A DNA stretch of 64,000 nt from Gymnopus androsaceus JB14 (Eukaryota; Basidiomycota; Agaricomycetes; Agaricales; Omphalotaceae), in assembly GCA_009733575.1 (NCBI GenBank), contig ML769390.1:496001-560000 (forward strand), read 5' to 3'. A model generated the notes under the pieces. The model searched no databases. It was not told where the DNA came from and saw nothing but the letters and a program-made list of their open reading frames with translations. Positions within the stretch are counted from its first letter, which is position 1; every line of letters begins with the position of its first letter. This document shows, in pieces, positions 24,901 through 35,480 of the stretch. Both the position numbers and the translations under genes were made by a program.

Positions 24901-26490
24901 CGGAAAGGGCGGATAAAATTACAGATGTAAAGTCAGCTAAGTGTTCGAATTACGCAGTCCAAGTCTGAGTCGCCGAGTGTTCCCGAAGTGCGCAGCTTTG
25001 TAGGGCTGTCCGAGCGGGGGAAGTTGGATGAGGGAAATGAGATGTTGTAGAGTAAGCTTCACGCGGCGGACTTGCAGAGATAGTAATCCCATTGCTGTGT
25101 AAGGAGACGCAGGAAGCGGAAACGGCGGAAAAACCTTCGGGTAACGCGTTACTCTTGTCACCTTTATCGATATCGACCATTCTCACTTAGACCGGACTCT
25201 CGAAAACATATATAAACCGTCTTGAGCGTCCTATACGGTGGGATCGCATCCTATGCTAAGTACATTTTTCCCAAACCCGAATTCAATCTAATCACATTGA
25301 AGTCTTTTCCGAGATGGTTTTCAAAAAAATTAAATCCAACCCCCAAGATAGTATCGGAAGAGTATCGTATCAAAAATCCTCCGCTGCAATTTTACCGTCT
25401 TCCAGCTGAGCTTGATAAGACTTAACGCGTTGGGGTTAGGTGAAAGTGGGCCAACGCTGGCGCGTGGCGGTTACTCGTGCAGTTCAATTGTTCATTTGCA
25501 GTACTAAATCGAGTTATTTGCCGTTTGCTTCCAAGCCCATGCCGAGATGATCCGGCAGACGGAATGATCAGCTCAGTGCTCAACATAAAATTTGGTCAAT
25601 CCAGCTACTTGTTACTGTACAAATCTTCCAGAATTGGAAGTATCGTATCCTCATAGAGGTACTTGCTCAACGCTTGGATCTGGTGGCATTTCACTTTGAT
25701 TTGCCACGTGGCCAGCATCGTTTTCGACGATGAGCTTGACTCTTTTTCGGTATATTTGGTCCGGGTTTTTGCCTGCCGGTTCTGCAGAGAAGCCGGGCCC
25801 TCCGAAACTTGGCACAGTGGTTGAATCCACGAGTAATATGTATCTACTGTTGAGGCTGTTTCCTATGTACACTCTGCTGGTGATTCAATGATGAACTTGA
25901 ATAAAAACACTGCAGCACCTGCTGTTCATGCTAGGGTACATGTATTCCAGTACAACCTCTTCAATCCGTCAGACATTGGCCATTGAGCTTGAGGACCTGG
26001 TTACGACAATGCAAGAAACCTAACTTAAACCTAGCTCAAATTAGATAGAAGTAAGTATGCTTGTACAGTAGATAGTGACGGCATTCTCAGGGGGCAGCGA
26101 TCTACAGCAGCGACTTCGTCAGCTGCGAGCTCGTCGTCTGTTCTCGAGTGAATATCCCGAGACCGATGATGCTAGTGCCGCATCGGGATACGTCTTGGAC
26201 CCTCCGGCGTTCAGATCTTGGACCTTGCCGTGTAATAAAATCTTCCTTCCTTCCTTCCTGTGCGGGATCAGGCACGAAATCCTGAGAACGATAACTCGGC
26301 ATTCATTTCATTCCACTTGTAATAACTCACAACCGCCGGCAGCTGCGCCCTAGACGGTTGGTATATCAGAGCCATTATCCAGAACGCGACACTACTTTAT
26401 TCGCAGTGTTTGTTCAGCAAGCCGTTATAAATTACATCTACATATAAGCTAGCCAGCCAGCCACAGTATTTGATTGTATTGTTCTATCGA
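21960..26490. repeat. Segmental duplication, unit 1 (TmpA copy 1 plus flanks)
   Basis: Directly repeated relative to unit 2 (about 26540-30080). The 3' flank, whole gene, about 100 bp of 5' flank, a stretch near 26160-26280 and the right end near 26350-26480 all match unit 2 by eye. The match is interrupted by about 1.6 kb unique to unit 1 (about 24515-26130) and lacks about 0.7 kb present in unit 2. Boundaries are approximate. Confidence 0.75.
22053..24421 (-). pseudogene. TmpA-like integral membrane flavoprotein, copy 1 (frameshifted)
   Basis: Member of the TmpA family of putative membrane flavoproteins, described in Aspergillus nidulans asexual development; biochemical activity is not settled. 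The N-terminus is hydrophilic (MASTSSADEAEKG), then TRWIKFQLWFNTYR, a membrane helix KFFVLVVTLNVIGLVLAA, RNELFGRFLYL, LQHLGGIHSGCAVSGF and more helices. After that come a flavin-type domain (VAILRFERGMQQGLLARISR) and a nucleotide-binding-like loop (ICTGTGLGAALSTC). Compared with copies 2 and 3 it has an extra C at 23651, which shifts the frame after NIAVAVSI. It also has two extra bases around its last intron, so the usual GTLWDF ending is lost and reading runs to 22053. Because nearby essential genes also show one-base shifts, decay is likely but not certain. Confidence 0.6.
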
Positions 26491-26695
26491 GGATACATAG
26501 TACTCTAGACAATGATCTGCAACTTCTGCAAGAATAACAATATATCGGAGCCAGCCTCCCATCGAAGGGAATGAAGATAATATAATATAAGCAGAAAAAC
26601 GGAGGGGCGAACAGAAAAGAAAATTGCAAATGGGTTTATAATAATAAAGAGCAGATAAAAAAGAAATTAAAAATTAAAAAAGAGTCTAAGTCTGC
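24422..26695. other. Intergenic region between TmpA copies, including unit-1-specific 1.6 kb
   Basis: The first 90 bp are the TmpA upstream flank shared with copies 2 and 3. About 24515-26130 has no counterpart in unit 2 and no clear terminal repeats. On the minus strand at 24633-24818 a hydrophobic stretch (SGSLLLLVLYFLCIGPTACW) could be a relic exon. 26160-26480 again matches unit 2. No intact gene recognised. Confidence 0.5.
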
Positions 26696-29008
26696 TCAGA
26701 AATCCCATAAAGTTCCCTGTCATAATTCCTTGCATGAGCTATCATCTCGAATGAACTAATGGGCTACTCACAAATGCTGGTATCCCCGCTTCCTTGCAGC
26801 CCTCCATCATCTCCTTGTTGCCTATCCAATTTGAAGTTATGAACACAACTTCAGCATTCCAAGAGGTATAAATTGATTCAATCAACTGCGCGGTGTCGGG
26901 ACGTCCACCTGGTATATAAGGTTCAGTAAGTACCGCTCAATTCCGCTATTGGATTGATTTTACTAACCTTCCTTTTTTGAATCCCAGAGCGTAACGCGAC
27001 CCTCCAGGTTATTGTGGATCAAGCCTGAAATCGTCGGCCCAAAGGTCTTTTCCTGATCAGAGCCAATCCAAATGAGGTACCTAGAGATGAAAGTCAATCG
27101 GCATTCTCAACCAGAGACGGCATCAAACTCACCAGTCCGGCGACTGTATGATGGTGCGCATATGATGTAGAAAAAGGAATGGTCAGACTTTGGAGGCACT
27201 AAGATGAATCTATCCGCACCTGAATACATGTCGACAGCGCTGCACCCAGTCCCGTCCCAGTGCAAACTCTGATTCCTCTCTAGATCGACCAAAGTTAATG
27301 GTGTGAGGACCTTACCAACAACCTAGAACCAATAGGGAGCGCACCTTGTATAGAGTGGACGTATTGGAAAGTCCAGCGACCTAGGAAAGAAACGGGTCAG
27401 CTACGAGATCGCAAGAACAACAGTTATATTCGTACTTTGAGCTGCCTAGTCCATATATGCGTCGGGGGATTTTCTACGAGCCCTTTGGTAAAATCTCCTT
27501 GAACACCACAGATCAGATAGTGGCATTTCGCATTTACGCCCTCCCTAAACGCCGACCATCTACTTGTTATTAAATAATACCGGAAATTATGAGTGTCACG
27601 TACGAAATGATTCCGAAGGCGTGATATTCCAAGATGGAACTTCGAGATATCCTTGCTAGAAGCCCTTGTTGCATTCCTCGTTCGAAGCGTAGGACGGCGA
27701 CTTTTGGCGAAGGCTGGGATGCGAGGATGAGGGTAAGGTCGAGCCACAGACTCGGGAGGAGAAGCAACTCACAATCTCAACTTCGACTTTTACAGATCGG
27801 ACGGTCAACCATGGCCAAAGAATGCTTTTTTGTTCATATCAGTACCAGGATTGAGATTGAGATTTAAAATTATTTCGTACAGAAAAGACATCATGATGGC
27901 GAACCAGAAATCTTGTTGCTTGGCGAGATGGTCCCCATTGAGATTCCATGAGCGCGTGTTGACGTCGTAGGTATCCCCAAGGATAACGAAAACCCAGGCT
28001 GAAACGAAATCACTACAGTGTAGGCAAGAGGTGATTGTAAATGCTTACTACACAATAGTCCAAACCTGTGATATGTTTAATGGTCAGACATGGGAGAGAA
28101 ATGTTCAAAAATGTGGTGACAAACCATCCGACAAAGCGATGATATCGCTCAAATACACTACAAAGGGGTGAGCTTTTTGAAAATTCCCTTTCGATGTAGA
28201 CTCACTTGTGATGAGTATTGCGGATCCAAGGAAAAGCGGACAGGATAGATACTGCTACAGCGATATTGGTGGCCAGACCCATGGCAAGGATCGCGCTGTG
28301 AGTATCGCTGTGATTTATAAAATTGATCACAACTCGAAAGACCAGCCACATAAATCCAGACGCAGCGCATCCGGAGTGTATACCTCCTAGATGTTGCAAA
28401 ATGGATGTACATGCGAGCCTGAAACGTAAAGGTGTCCACTATACCTTTCTTTTTAGCACAGGATGATGAAGCGGGACGCATTGAGCTAACCTTGGCAAAA
28501 AGAGTGTTGACAACTAGATACAAAAACCGCCCAAAAAGTTCGTTCCGGACTAGGAGGGCAGTCTGCAGATTCCCTAATATGAAGGCACTGGTGTAGTTGC
28601 GGGGATAAACCCAGACGTTGGCTGCTGCAAGGACAAGCCCGATAACATTCAGAGTGACCACCAGAACGAAAAATTTCCTGTACGGTACGATGAGTATGGA
28701 AAGGATTGTAACGGTGCGTTGATAGCGTACCTGTAAGTATTGAACCAAAGCTGAAATCTAATCCAACGGGTTGCTTTGGGGCGGGGAGCTGGACGTGGAG
28801 CAAGCTTGAATTCCGTCTCTTTAGACCCAGAATCGTTGAGCCCGGAAGGGGAAACCTGCAGAGTAGAGACCTCTGAGAAGTTGCGTTCCATCTTCCCTTC
28901 GACATCCTTGCTAAAAGGCAAGGAGGGCACATTAAGGGTACTAGCTACAGAAGGTACGTGCTCAAGGATTCCCTTCTCAGCAGCGTCAGCTCCAGATGTA
29001 GAAGACAT
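26696..29008 (-). CDS. TmpA-like integral membrane flavoprotein, copy 2 (intact)
   Basis: This copy reads through without visible defects. It starts MSSTSGADAAEKG and continues RWIRFQLWFNTYR, KFFVLVVTLNVIGL, VRNELFGRFLYL, WTPLRFRLACTSILQHLGG, VSILSAFPWIRNTHH, FERYHRFVGWFGLLC, TWVFVILGDTYDV and KQQDFWFAIMM. Then follow ILWPWLTVRSVKVEVE-like, VAVLRFERGMQQGLLARISR, YHLICGVQGDFTKGLVENPP, IRVCTGTGLGAALSTC and WIGSDQEKTFGPTISGL, ending AFGTLWDF. About ten short introns. The architecture, a multi-helix membrane region followed by a cytosolic flavin/nucleotide-binding module, fits the TmpA family, in which A. nidulans TmpA regulates conidiation. Substrate and electron donor are unknown. Confidence 0.8.
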
Positions 29009-29499
29009 AATGAGTGCAGGAGATGGAAGGAGAACAGAGACTTGAATTTTACTCTTGAAACGAAGAGCTTCTTATAGCGGTCTATACTAGGAACCAGTGC
29101 CCAATGCATACCAATAAGTAGACTCCTGGAACCAAATGCTAGTGCCGCATCGGGATATGTCCTCCAGATCTTGGACCGTGCCGTGTAGTACTAAGTAGTA
29201 ACTACCTTCTCCTCTTCCCGAAGTGATCTTGTGCGGATACAACTGTTAGAACGCAAATAGTTGTGGCTATCTGCCGAGAGTTGCTATCCGACTCGAGTCT
29301 GCGCATCTGTCGATAGCACAATCACTGCCATTTTTGCGGAACCTTGAAAGTAATATTCAGAACGACCCAGATTTATCTTTTGAGATTAGAATATAGCTTC
29401 GGTCCCGGAAGGAGGTTTTTTTTGTCAATGATACTTGGTGGCTAGTTTGGCGCGATATCCGTATGTTTGCTATCAAGATAAATTGTCGGGAGTGGACAT

Positions 29500-29663
29500 G
29501 ACAAGTCTAAGTTTGAGCATATACGCGGAAATTTCGTCCCCTCAAACGGTTTCGACTCCCGCTCTGAACATCTGGAACAGGCTGGATTAATCGATGACCG
29601 AAATTTTGAAGTCTGGATGTCGTCGAGATTCGGACTGCGGTACAGTGATCAGCTATATCTCCA
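29500..29663 (+). pseudogene. Coding-like relic in duplicated flank
   Basis: An open stretch on the plus strand (DKSKFEHIRGNF; SEHLEQAGLIDD; FEVWMSSRFGLRY) ends at a GT donor-like site. Its diverged counterpart lies on the minus strand within 61816-62259. I do not recognise the family. It may be one exon of a gene lost during duplication; the hairpin insertion lies just downstream. Confidence 0.4.
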
Positions 29664-29700
29664 GTGAGTGATAATTTAAACGCGAGGGTGCTGTACTACT

Positions 29701-29850
29701 TGAGTCAAGAGGTGACGAAGATTCTAAGCGAAGACACAGTTTCACGCTAGAGAGAGTCCAGAACCAGGCCATCAGCGCTAAGGAGCGCTAAAGCGGTGCC
29801 GACCCTTTGGTGGTCTTCGCTTAGAAACTTTGTCACCTCTTGCCTTGAGT
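29701..29850. mobile_element. 150-bp hairpin (MITE-like) insertion
   Basis: Terminal inverted repeats of about 30-35 bp: left arm with AAGAGGTGACGAAGATTC then TAAGCGAAGAC (29707-29735), right arm 29812-29844 its reverse complement with about two mismatches. The loop is about 75 bp and non-coding. The inverted paralogous segment reads straight through the same flanks (CTGTACTACT / CCTTCTCGGA, junction 61990/61991) without these 150 bp, so it is an empty-site pair. Target-site duplication cannot be fixed; ACT is possible. Confidence 0.75.
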
Positions 29851-29863
29851 CCTTCTCGGAACC

Positions 29864-30383
29864 GGTGAGTGTTGGGAGATTCATGGACTCGGAGACCAAC
29901 CTTGTGGGCGGCTCAAACTGACAGAGATAACTCCCGTAGCGCTTTAATTAGACGGTTGGTCTGGTAGAGCCATGTAATCCGAAATGCAATTCTTTACTTT
30001 ATTCGCAGTGTTCGGCAAGCCGTAAGGAGTTAAGCCAGCCAGCTAGCTACACAGTTGGACGGTAACTGTTCTATCGAGGATACTTTGCTATCCGCATCTC
30101 CGATTTCTATTCCGATTCGAAAACAAACAGCTATGTATACTACTACGTATGTAGCCGATGATCCATGCAAAAAATGCTAATGAGGTTGAAAAGATTACAA
30201 AAGTGAAGTTACACACACGCACAAAACAATAGACACAACATAGCATAACGAAGAGATAAGAATGGTTGGGTTGGGTTGGGTTGGTGTGCATACAACAAAA
30301 AGAAGAAAAGAAAATGGTATCCATCCATCCAGAGTGATTTTGCGTTGCGGCACATACAATATGATATGCACAAACGTCGCCTT
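29864..30383. other. Duplication edge and PKA 3' flank
   Basis: Unit 2 ends near 30080 after the shared GTTCTATCGAGGATAC motif. 30080-30383 is the 3' side of the PKA gene, A/T-rich, with a GGTTG-type repeat at 30264-30285. No gene recognised. Confidence 0.5.
30264..30285 (+). repeat. G-rich pentamer repeat
   Basis: GGTTGGGTTGGGTTGGGTTGG: five G-runs of two or three G's spaced by TT, about 100 bp past the PKA stop codon on the opposite strand. Could fold as a G-quadruplex in DNA; the PKA transcript would carry the C-rich strand. Confidence 0.7.
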
Positions 30384-31894
30384 TTATGATTCATAAGAAT
30401 ATTCGAAATCCGGGAAACAGTGCCCATATGGGTCGTCAGCTGGTAGACCATAGCTAGCAGTCGCTTCAAAGTCCTCGTCGTAGTTCTCAAATCTACATGC
30501 ACAAGGCAAGTCAGCCAACGTCCCAACACAAAAGGAAGGGAGGAATACAATACTTACGCGCTAGCATCACCATCTCCATTGATTTTGGGTAAATACGGAG
30601 CAGTGACTTCCCTCGCACAAAGCTTATACCAATCAACCTCTCTAAACCACGGATGCGCAAACACATCGCCAGCGCCGTGTTGCATGTTTCCGTATCGCTT
30701 CGAAGGATTGCCTTCCATGAGTTTCACAATCAGATCCTTGGCTAGAGGAGGGAAGACTTCCTCGGGGTTGGTGCTGATTGGCCATCGAAGATGTTCAGGA
30801 CCAGCGGCGATCTTTTCGTAGAGGATAGCCGGGTTACCCTGAGCTTGATGGTATGGTGGGAGGCCTGTGAGCATCTCGTAGATGAGTACGCCCAGGGCAT
30901 ACCAATCCACACTTTTATTGTAGCGCTGCTGGCCGATGATCTAACGACAAGATGGATTAGTATCGCAAGAGAGGATGGTAGGAGCCCACTAACCTCGGGA
31001 GCAAGGTAATCGGGCGTTCCGCAGAGCGTCCACGTTACGGACGAGCAAGCTTTGGCGAAACCGAAATCTGCCACTTTGATATGCCCATCAGAGTTTAGAA
31101 GAATGTTTTCCGGCTTCAGATCACGATAGATGATGTTGAGACTATGCAAGTGATTGAGCGCCAACGCGACCTCTGCTGCGTAGAATTTCGCGACGGGGTC
31201 AGGGAATCTCTGAGGAAAGGGAAGGATCAGTAACGTTGAAAGAGACGATAGTAGTAGTAGCACTGACATTGGATCGTCGTAAAAGACTGAATAGTTCACC
31301 ACCAGGTACAAAGTCCATGACCATGTATAAGTTGGTCGCGTCCTGGAACGTACCCCATAGGTTGACGATGAAAGGATGTGAAATGTCTGCGAGAATGTAC
31401 TGTTCGTTGTTGGTATGCTCGACCTGCTTCATCCTGACGACCTTGTCCTTTCTAAGGACCTTTATCGCATAAAACCGGAGATTGTGTTTACTTCGAACTA
31501 GACATATGTTAGTGGTGAGGGCTTTGTGTACAACTCAGTAAACCTTACCTAGATGAACACGACCAAAGCTGCCAGTTCCAAGCGTGCGTTGAATGATAAA
31601 ATCATCAATGCGATAATTGCCTTTATGCTTCCTATGGCGAGACAAAGGCTTCTCCTCCTCCTCGATGAAATCCAGACTGTCTCCTCGCTTGCTCCAATCG
31701 CTAGCGCTCAAAGACGTTCGTTCGGTAGAGATAGAGCCTCTATGCTCATATTGTGGTAAAAGCGAAGACCCAGAGGACGCCGAGGACTGGATGCTCGATA
31801 TCGGGGAATAAATGGGAGATCGGCTTAATGGATAGTGTTCTTTGCTGTGACCATGAAAATGGGAACCGAGTTTGTCTGCCATTCGTTTAAGCAT
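30384..31894 (-). CDS. cAMP-dependent protein kinase catalytic subunit (PKA)
   Basis: AGC-family Ser/Thr kinase of the cAMP pathway. A Ser-rich N-terminal extension (about 95 residues) precedes the glycine loop [11 protein letters not shown]. Then come the ATP-anchoring Lys in [33 protein letters not shown], the catalytic loop [18 protein letters not shown] and the PKA-type activation loop [14 protein letters not shown] with its phosphorylatable Thr. [19 protein letters not shown] and HPWFREVDW follow. The last exon, spliced after GDGDASA, gives [10 protein letters not shown] and ends [10 protein letters not shown], a C-tail with hydrophobic motif FPDFEY. Stop at 30384-30386. All catalytic residues are present. 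I cannot tell which PKA isoform it is. Confidence 0.92.
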
Positions 31895-32925
31895 GAATGG
31901 TTCGTCGTGGAGATGGCTGAACGAACGAAAGAAAGAACCCTGGTTGCCTTTCTCTCAGTTCATTGTTCTCTGAAAGGTACTTCCAAACAAAAACAAAGCG
32001 CCTCGAGTATGATCATGATCAGCCGGAACGGTCCGTAAAGTGGCGTTACCTCCCTCGAGAACAAAGGAATGTCCGATGACCGGTGATGTCCGAGCCAGCC
32101 TCTCCTCCGTTATAATTAAGTGCTACTTCCTACATATATATACGCGTCCTCAAACGCAAAAAAACAAAGAAAATTAGTGAGGATGAACGATAAGGTTGAC
32201 GGCACACGCGCTAAGCGGCGCTTGTGGCTGTGTAGTTTTCTGATAGAAAAAACAGCGAGCTCACTCGATTGACATCATAAGACTATGTAGCAGTGTCGCA
32301 TACAGTACGTACGTCAACACACAGCGAACGAGCTCGAGCACCCATAACTCAGCCGGAACCGTCCGTCGTTCGAGTGAGATGGATTGAATAAAAAATCAAG
32401 TCAACAGAAGTCGAGAGTTTCGTACAATGAAAATTGTGAGGTCAAATGTCTACTTCCATCCTTCCATCCACATCCTATGGACCATACACATAAAGAGGAC
32501 TTCAATCAAAGCGAACAATTTACACTGTCCGATGCAGGATGTAGAAGGCTTTGGGTTGGTCGAACCAGAACAGCCTAGCATTGGTCCTCTAGAACCTGCT
32601 TCTAACGATATCAAGACCAACATGTAGAATCGAGCACAACTTGTACGCGTTACGGTTTTTGCAGGTCTTCCAGATGGGAACGGAAAGTATGGATCGACTA
32701 GTTAGGGAGGATGAAGGATAGTATTAAATCTCCAGTACAAGCGACTCGAGAACGGATTTATCGATGTCTACTTCCAACCACAGCGTATATGACGGAGGCC
32801 GGACCAGTCTGGCCGTAATGGAGCATTGCCTGAAGACGTGTTCAACTATAGCGACAGATGCGATCCAGCGACGACTTACACTGTCCAATCTGATTTTACA
32901 GCGTAGCTGGCTTGGATATGAGGCT
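31895..32925. other. PKA upstream region and flank of the COX14-like gene
   Basis: Over 1 kb with no convincing gene. CAGCCGGAAC followed by (G/C)GTCCGT occurs twice (about 32020-32036 and 32350-32366), and TACGTACGTCAA near 32307 contains a CRE half-site (ACGTCA). A coding-like stretch on the minus strand between 32724 and 32920 may belong to the neighbouring gene. Confidence 0.4.
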
Positions 32926-33319
32926 TCATGAGCTTGGACTAGCAGAGCCAGTGGATTTCAGGAGATGCTCCTAGACAGTAAAATGAATGGTGAGAGTTAA
33001 AACTAATAATAATAATAACAATTAGCTCCTACCGCTTTTTGACGCTCTTCAAGCTTCCATACGAGCAACGATCTAATATCTTTTATGAGAGAGAGTAGTC
33101 AAACCTAGATGCTTGGATTGTACGAACGTCTGCAGTAGTCGAAAATGTTCATGATAATTACCAGAGAAATTGGAGTGAAAACTTGCCTCTTCCTTTCTGC
33201 AACGTTTCGCGGTGGATCATCAAAGCAGAGAAGGCTGTCCAGGCAGTGAGTCCCGCTAGAGAGTAGACCACAGATCTGTGTATAATGTCCAACAGAGGAA
33301 TCTTGAACAGTTGCTTCAT
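32926..33319 (-). CDS. COX14: Small mitochondrial protein, COX14-like
   Basis: Three exons give 74 residues: exon 1 33187-33319, exon 2 33033-33079, exon 3 32926-32970. It starts MKQLFKIPLLDIIHRSVVYS, has one hydrophobic helix (YSLAGLTAWTAFSALMI), then HRETLQKGRD, LLVWKLEERQKAEHLL and a short Ser-rich tail. Length, the early His-Arg before a single helix, and the charged C-terminal segment resemble Cox14, a cytochrome c oxidase assembly factor of the inner membrane. The first intron appears to use a GC donor (AG then GCAAGT). An alternative acceptor at exon 3 would continue into SKLMKPHIQASYAV and beyond, so the C-terminus is not certain. The assignment rests on weak similarity. Confidence 0.55.
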
Positions 33320-33583
33320 GGTGGAAGAAATTAGAAGGCGGTAGGCGCCCAGACTCTCGCGCTTAGCAGTGAGTCTGTCTGTCTTTCTATCGAACTTTTA
33401 TCGCTTCATCTTCCTAATAAACGCGTCAGATATCGGTGAGTTAAACTACAAAGGTGCTCAATTATAAACTTCTTGCTCACAAACTTCCTGCTGCAACTCA
33501 CAGGATTCCTCACACCATGGCATTGCAACAATATCTCTCCCAACCTCGCATCGAAAGTCCAATATGGCTAGGAACCTAACGAC

Positions 33584-34640
33584 ATGTCTTTCCTCCGCAC
33601 TCGTATTTCAGACATAGAAAATCAGGTGCAGAGCATCGACCACCAGATCTCCCAGTTGATACAGCTAAAGGACGCGAAAACCGCTGAGATTGCTTTGCTC
33701 CGAAACATCTTTTCGCCTATCCGACGACTGCCATTGGAGACTCTCTCGGAGATTTTCGAACATGTTTGTCTAGATTCTTGGCCATCGCAGAAAGAGACCC
33801 ACCACTCCATGTTGCCGATCGGCGCTCTCTTCTCGCATGTGTCCTTTCCAGGGTATGTAGCGCTTGGAGGAAATGTGCCCATGCTACACCTCGAATCTGG
33901 TCACGAATTTCTGTTTCGAATAGTTTTAACAAACCCTTGTCGCCAATGTGGCCTGTCTGGATAAAAAGGTGGTTGACTCTGAATAAAGGTCGTCCTCTCT
34001 ACTTGGACCTTTCTCTCACCCTTGTCTCAGCGTCCCATGCTTTTGAACATGATAGAGCAATCGGAAAATTGCTCGAGTCTATTTTACCTCTCCACCGTCG
34101 GATTCAATCGTTGGCTCTACGCGGAGTTTTCGAATCATTCCTTCCGATTCTCCGTCTACACAAGCATCTATCTTCCCTACCTCTACTAGAGAAGCTGCAT
34201 CTCAGGCTTTCATTTCCAGATCAAATTTTCTTTCGTTTTTCCCCTCTCAGAGCATTTCTTGGAGCACCGAAGTTACATCATGTCGAAATTCACGACTCCA
34301 GCAATGCCTCTGTCCTCAGACATTTAACCCCAGCATGATTGCGATACTATCCATTCTCCCTACTATCACGTTACTCAAGCTTGGTGGAAATGGCCCAAAT
34401 TCATACGACATAGGGCCGCTAATCAAAGCTATGATTTACTCCCCGGGAGATTCTGTTCTTCTTCCGAAGCTGGTGGCTCTTGACCTGGATGAATACCCAA
34501 TTCGTGGCAGTGTTTATAGCTCTCATTTGATGCAGATGATCTTTTCTGCGGCGGTGGCCAGCTGAAGTCGTGCTACCAGTTGAGACTGGCAAGAAGAGGT
34601 TGGAGAGGCAGGTGTCTGTTCCATTGCTACAGAAGTTGGC
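33584..34640 (+). pseudogene. Broken F-box protein gene
   Basis: Typical agaricomycete F-box protein: N-terminal coiled segment (ISDIENQVQSIDHQISQLIQ) with LKDAKTAEIALLRN, F-box core RRLPLETLSEIFEHVCL, then in another frame LSRVCSAWRKCAHATPRIWS and RGRPLYLDLSL-like LRR beginnings, up to VLRHLTPA and a stop at about 34338. A third frame continues (LPTITLLKLGG; LPKLVALDLDEY) and a fourth (LPVETGKKRLERQV). At least three frame changes or stops occur within 1 kb, more than in neighbouring genes, and no intron pattern resolves them. Expected role of intact relatives: substrate adaptors of SCF ubiquitin ligases. Confidence 0.65.
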
Positions 34641-35021
34641 TATCAATACCAAGAAGAGGCGCCTGTTCAATTCCTGGAGTTGGTTCTACGTGGACGGAGT
34701 GATTCGAAATTTCGTGCTCCGTAGAGGATATTGCTTGTATTTCAGGGCTCCCTGGCTTAGACGTACAATACATAACTTACTGAATCGTTGTAGTTATACC
34801 TCGAGGGCTTCTAGTACATACGACAATGTTTCAAGTTATTGCACAAATGAAGATGGCTCGTTCGAATTTCGGAAGCAGGATCGGGCTGATGCGCTGGTTG
34901 AATTTCGAAGGCAAAGGACAGGACAGGTATTATTATTGCTATTAAATTACTAATAGTACATACAGTGAAACTAAATACTCTGTCGAAGGTCGTTTCTTTA
35001 AATCGATCGAGTCCATACCTA
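34641..35021. other. Spacer carrying the start of a duplicated segment
   Basis: From about 34926 the sequence (TATTAAATTACTA...GTACATACA) repeats at about 37623, marking the edge of the duplication that carries the GNAT fragment. Otherwise nothing recognised. Confidence 0.45.
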
Positions 35022-35480
35022 TCACCACTGGCCCAGTTCTACTTTATTTACACCGCATCCTAATTCTGACCAATTCAACGAATGGCCACTCTCAACGGCA
35101 GTATCGGGCTCAACAAATCCAACGCTTTCATAAACCTTTGCTGCGCTTTCATTGCTGTGAGGAACGCAAAGAACCACCTCACGCCCACTAGGAGTCTGCA
35201 GTAATTGCCAATAGATTTTTTTCACTAACTCTTTGGCATATCTGACGTCTACAAGAAGGAGCAGTATAAACCTATAATTCTATCATTAGATCGCTAGCAG
35301 TAACAAGAGTGTAGATAGTAAACCTTGGTGATCGTCGCCGTTTGAAGAGTGTTTCGGGTATATCTGTCTTGAGTGCGTCTTCTCACTTCAGGGTGGAGAA
35401 TCCTGAGAGAATCCTGCGCACAATCTAGCTACAGCTTCTGTGTCCGACACATCTGCCACTTCAGTTTCTCTAATCATCGC
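35022..35480 (-). pseudogene. Truncated copy of the GNAT acetyltransferase gene
   Basis: Duplicate of the last exons of the gene at 37718-38767: EVVLCVPHSNESAAKVYESV and GFVEPDTAVESGHSLNWSEL match closely. Upstream the match continues to about 35470 (VSDTEAVARLC region) but about 90 bp are missing near 35355-35365, and nothing homologous to the N-terminal half is present. It has no start and no complete fold, so it should be non-functional. Confidence 0.75.

Larger units (their letters stand above)
26540..30080. repeat. Segmental duplication, unit 2 (TmpA copy 2 plus flanks)
   Basis: Tandem partner of unit 1. It also matches, in inverted orientation, the right end of the window (about 61890-64000), including 29190-29690 against 62060-62500 and 29855-29940 against 61895-61990. 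It carries a 150-bp hairpin insertion at 29701-29850 that the inverted copy lacks. Confidence 0.78.

Noticed and set aside
21960..30080. Tandem TmpA units as an assembly duplication artefact
   Set aside because: The two units differ by many substitutions, indels, a 1.6-kb block and a 150-bp insertion, so they are real diverged copies.
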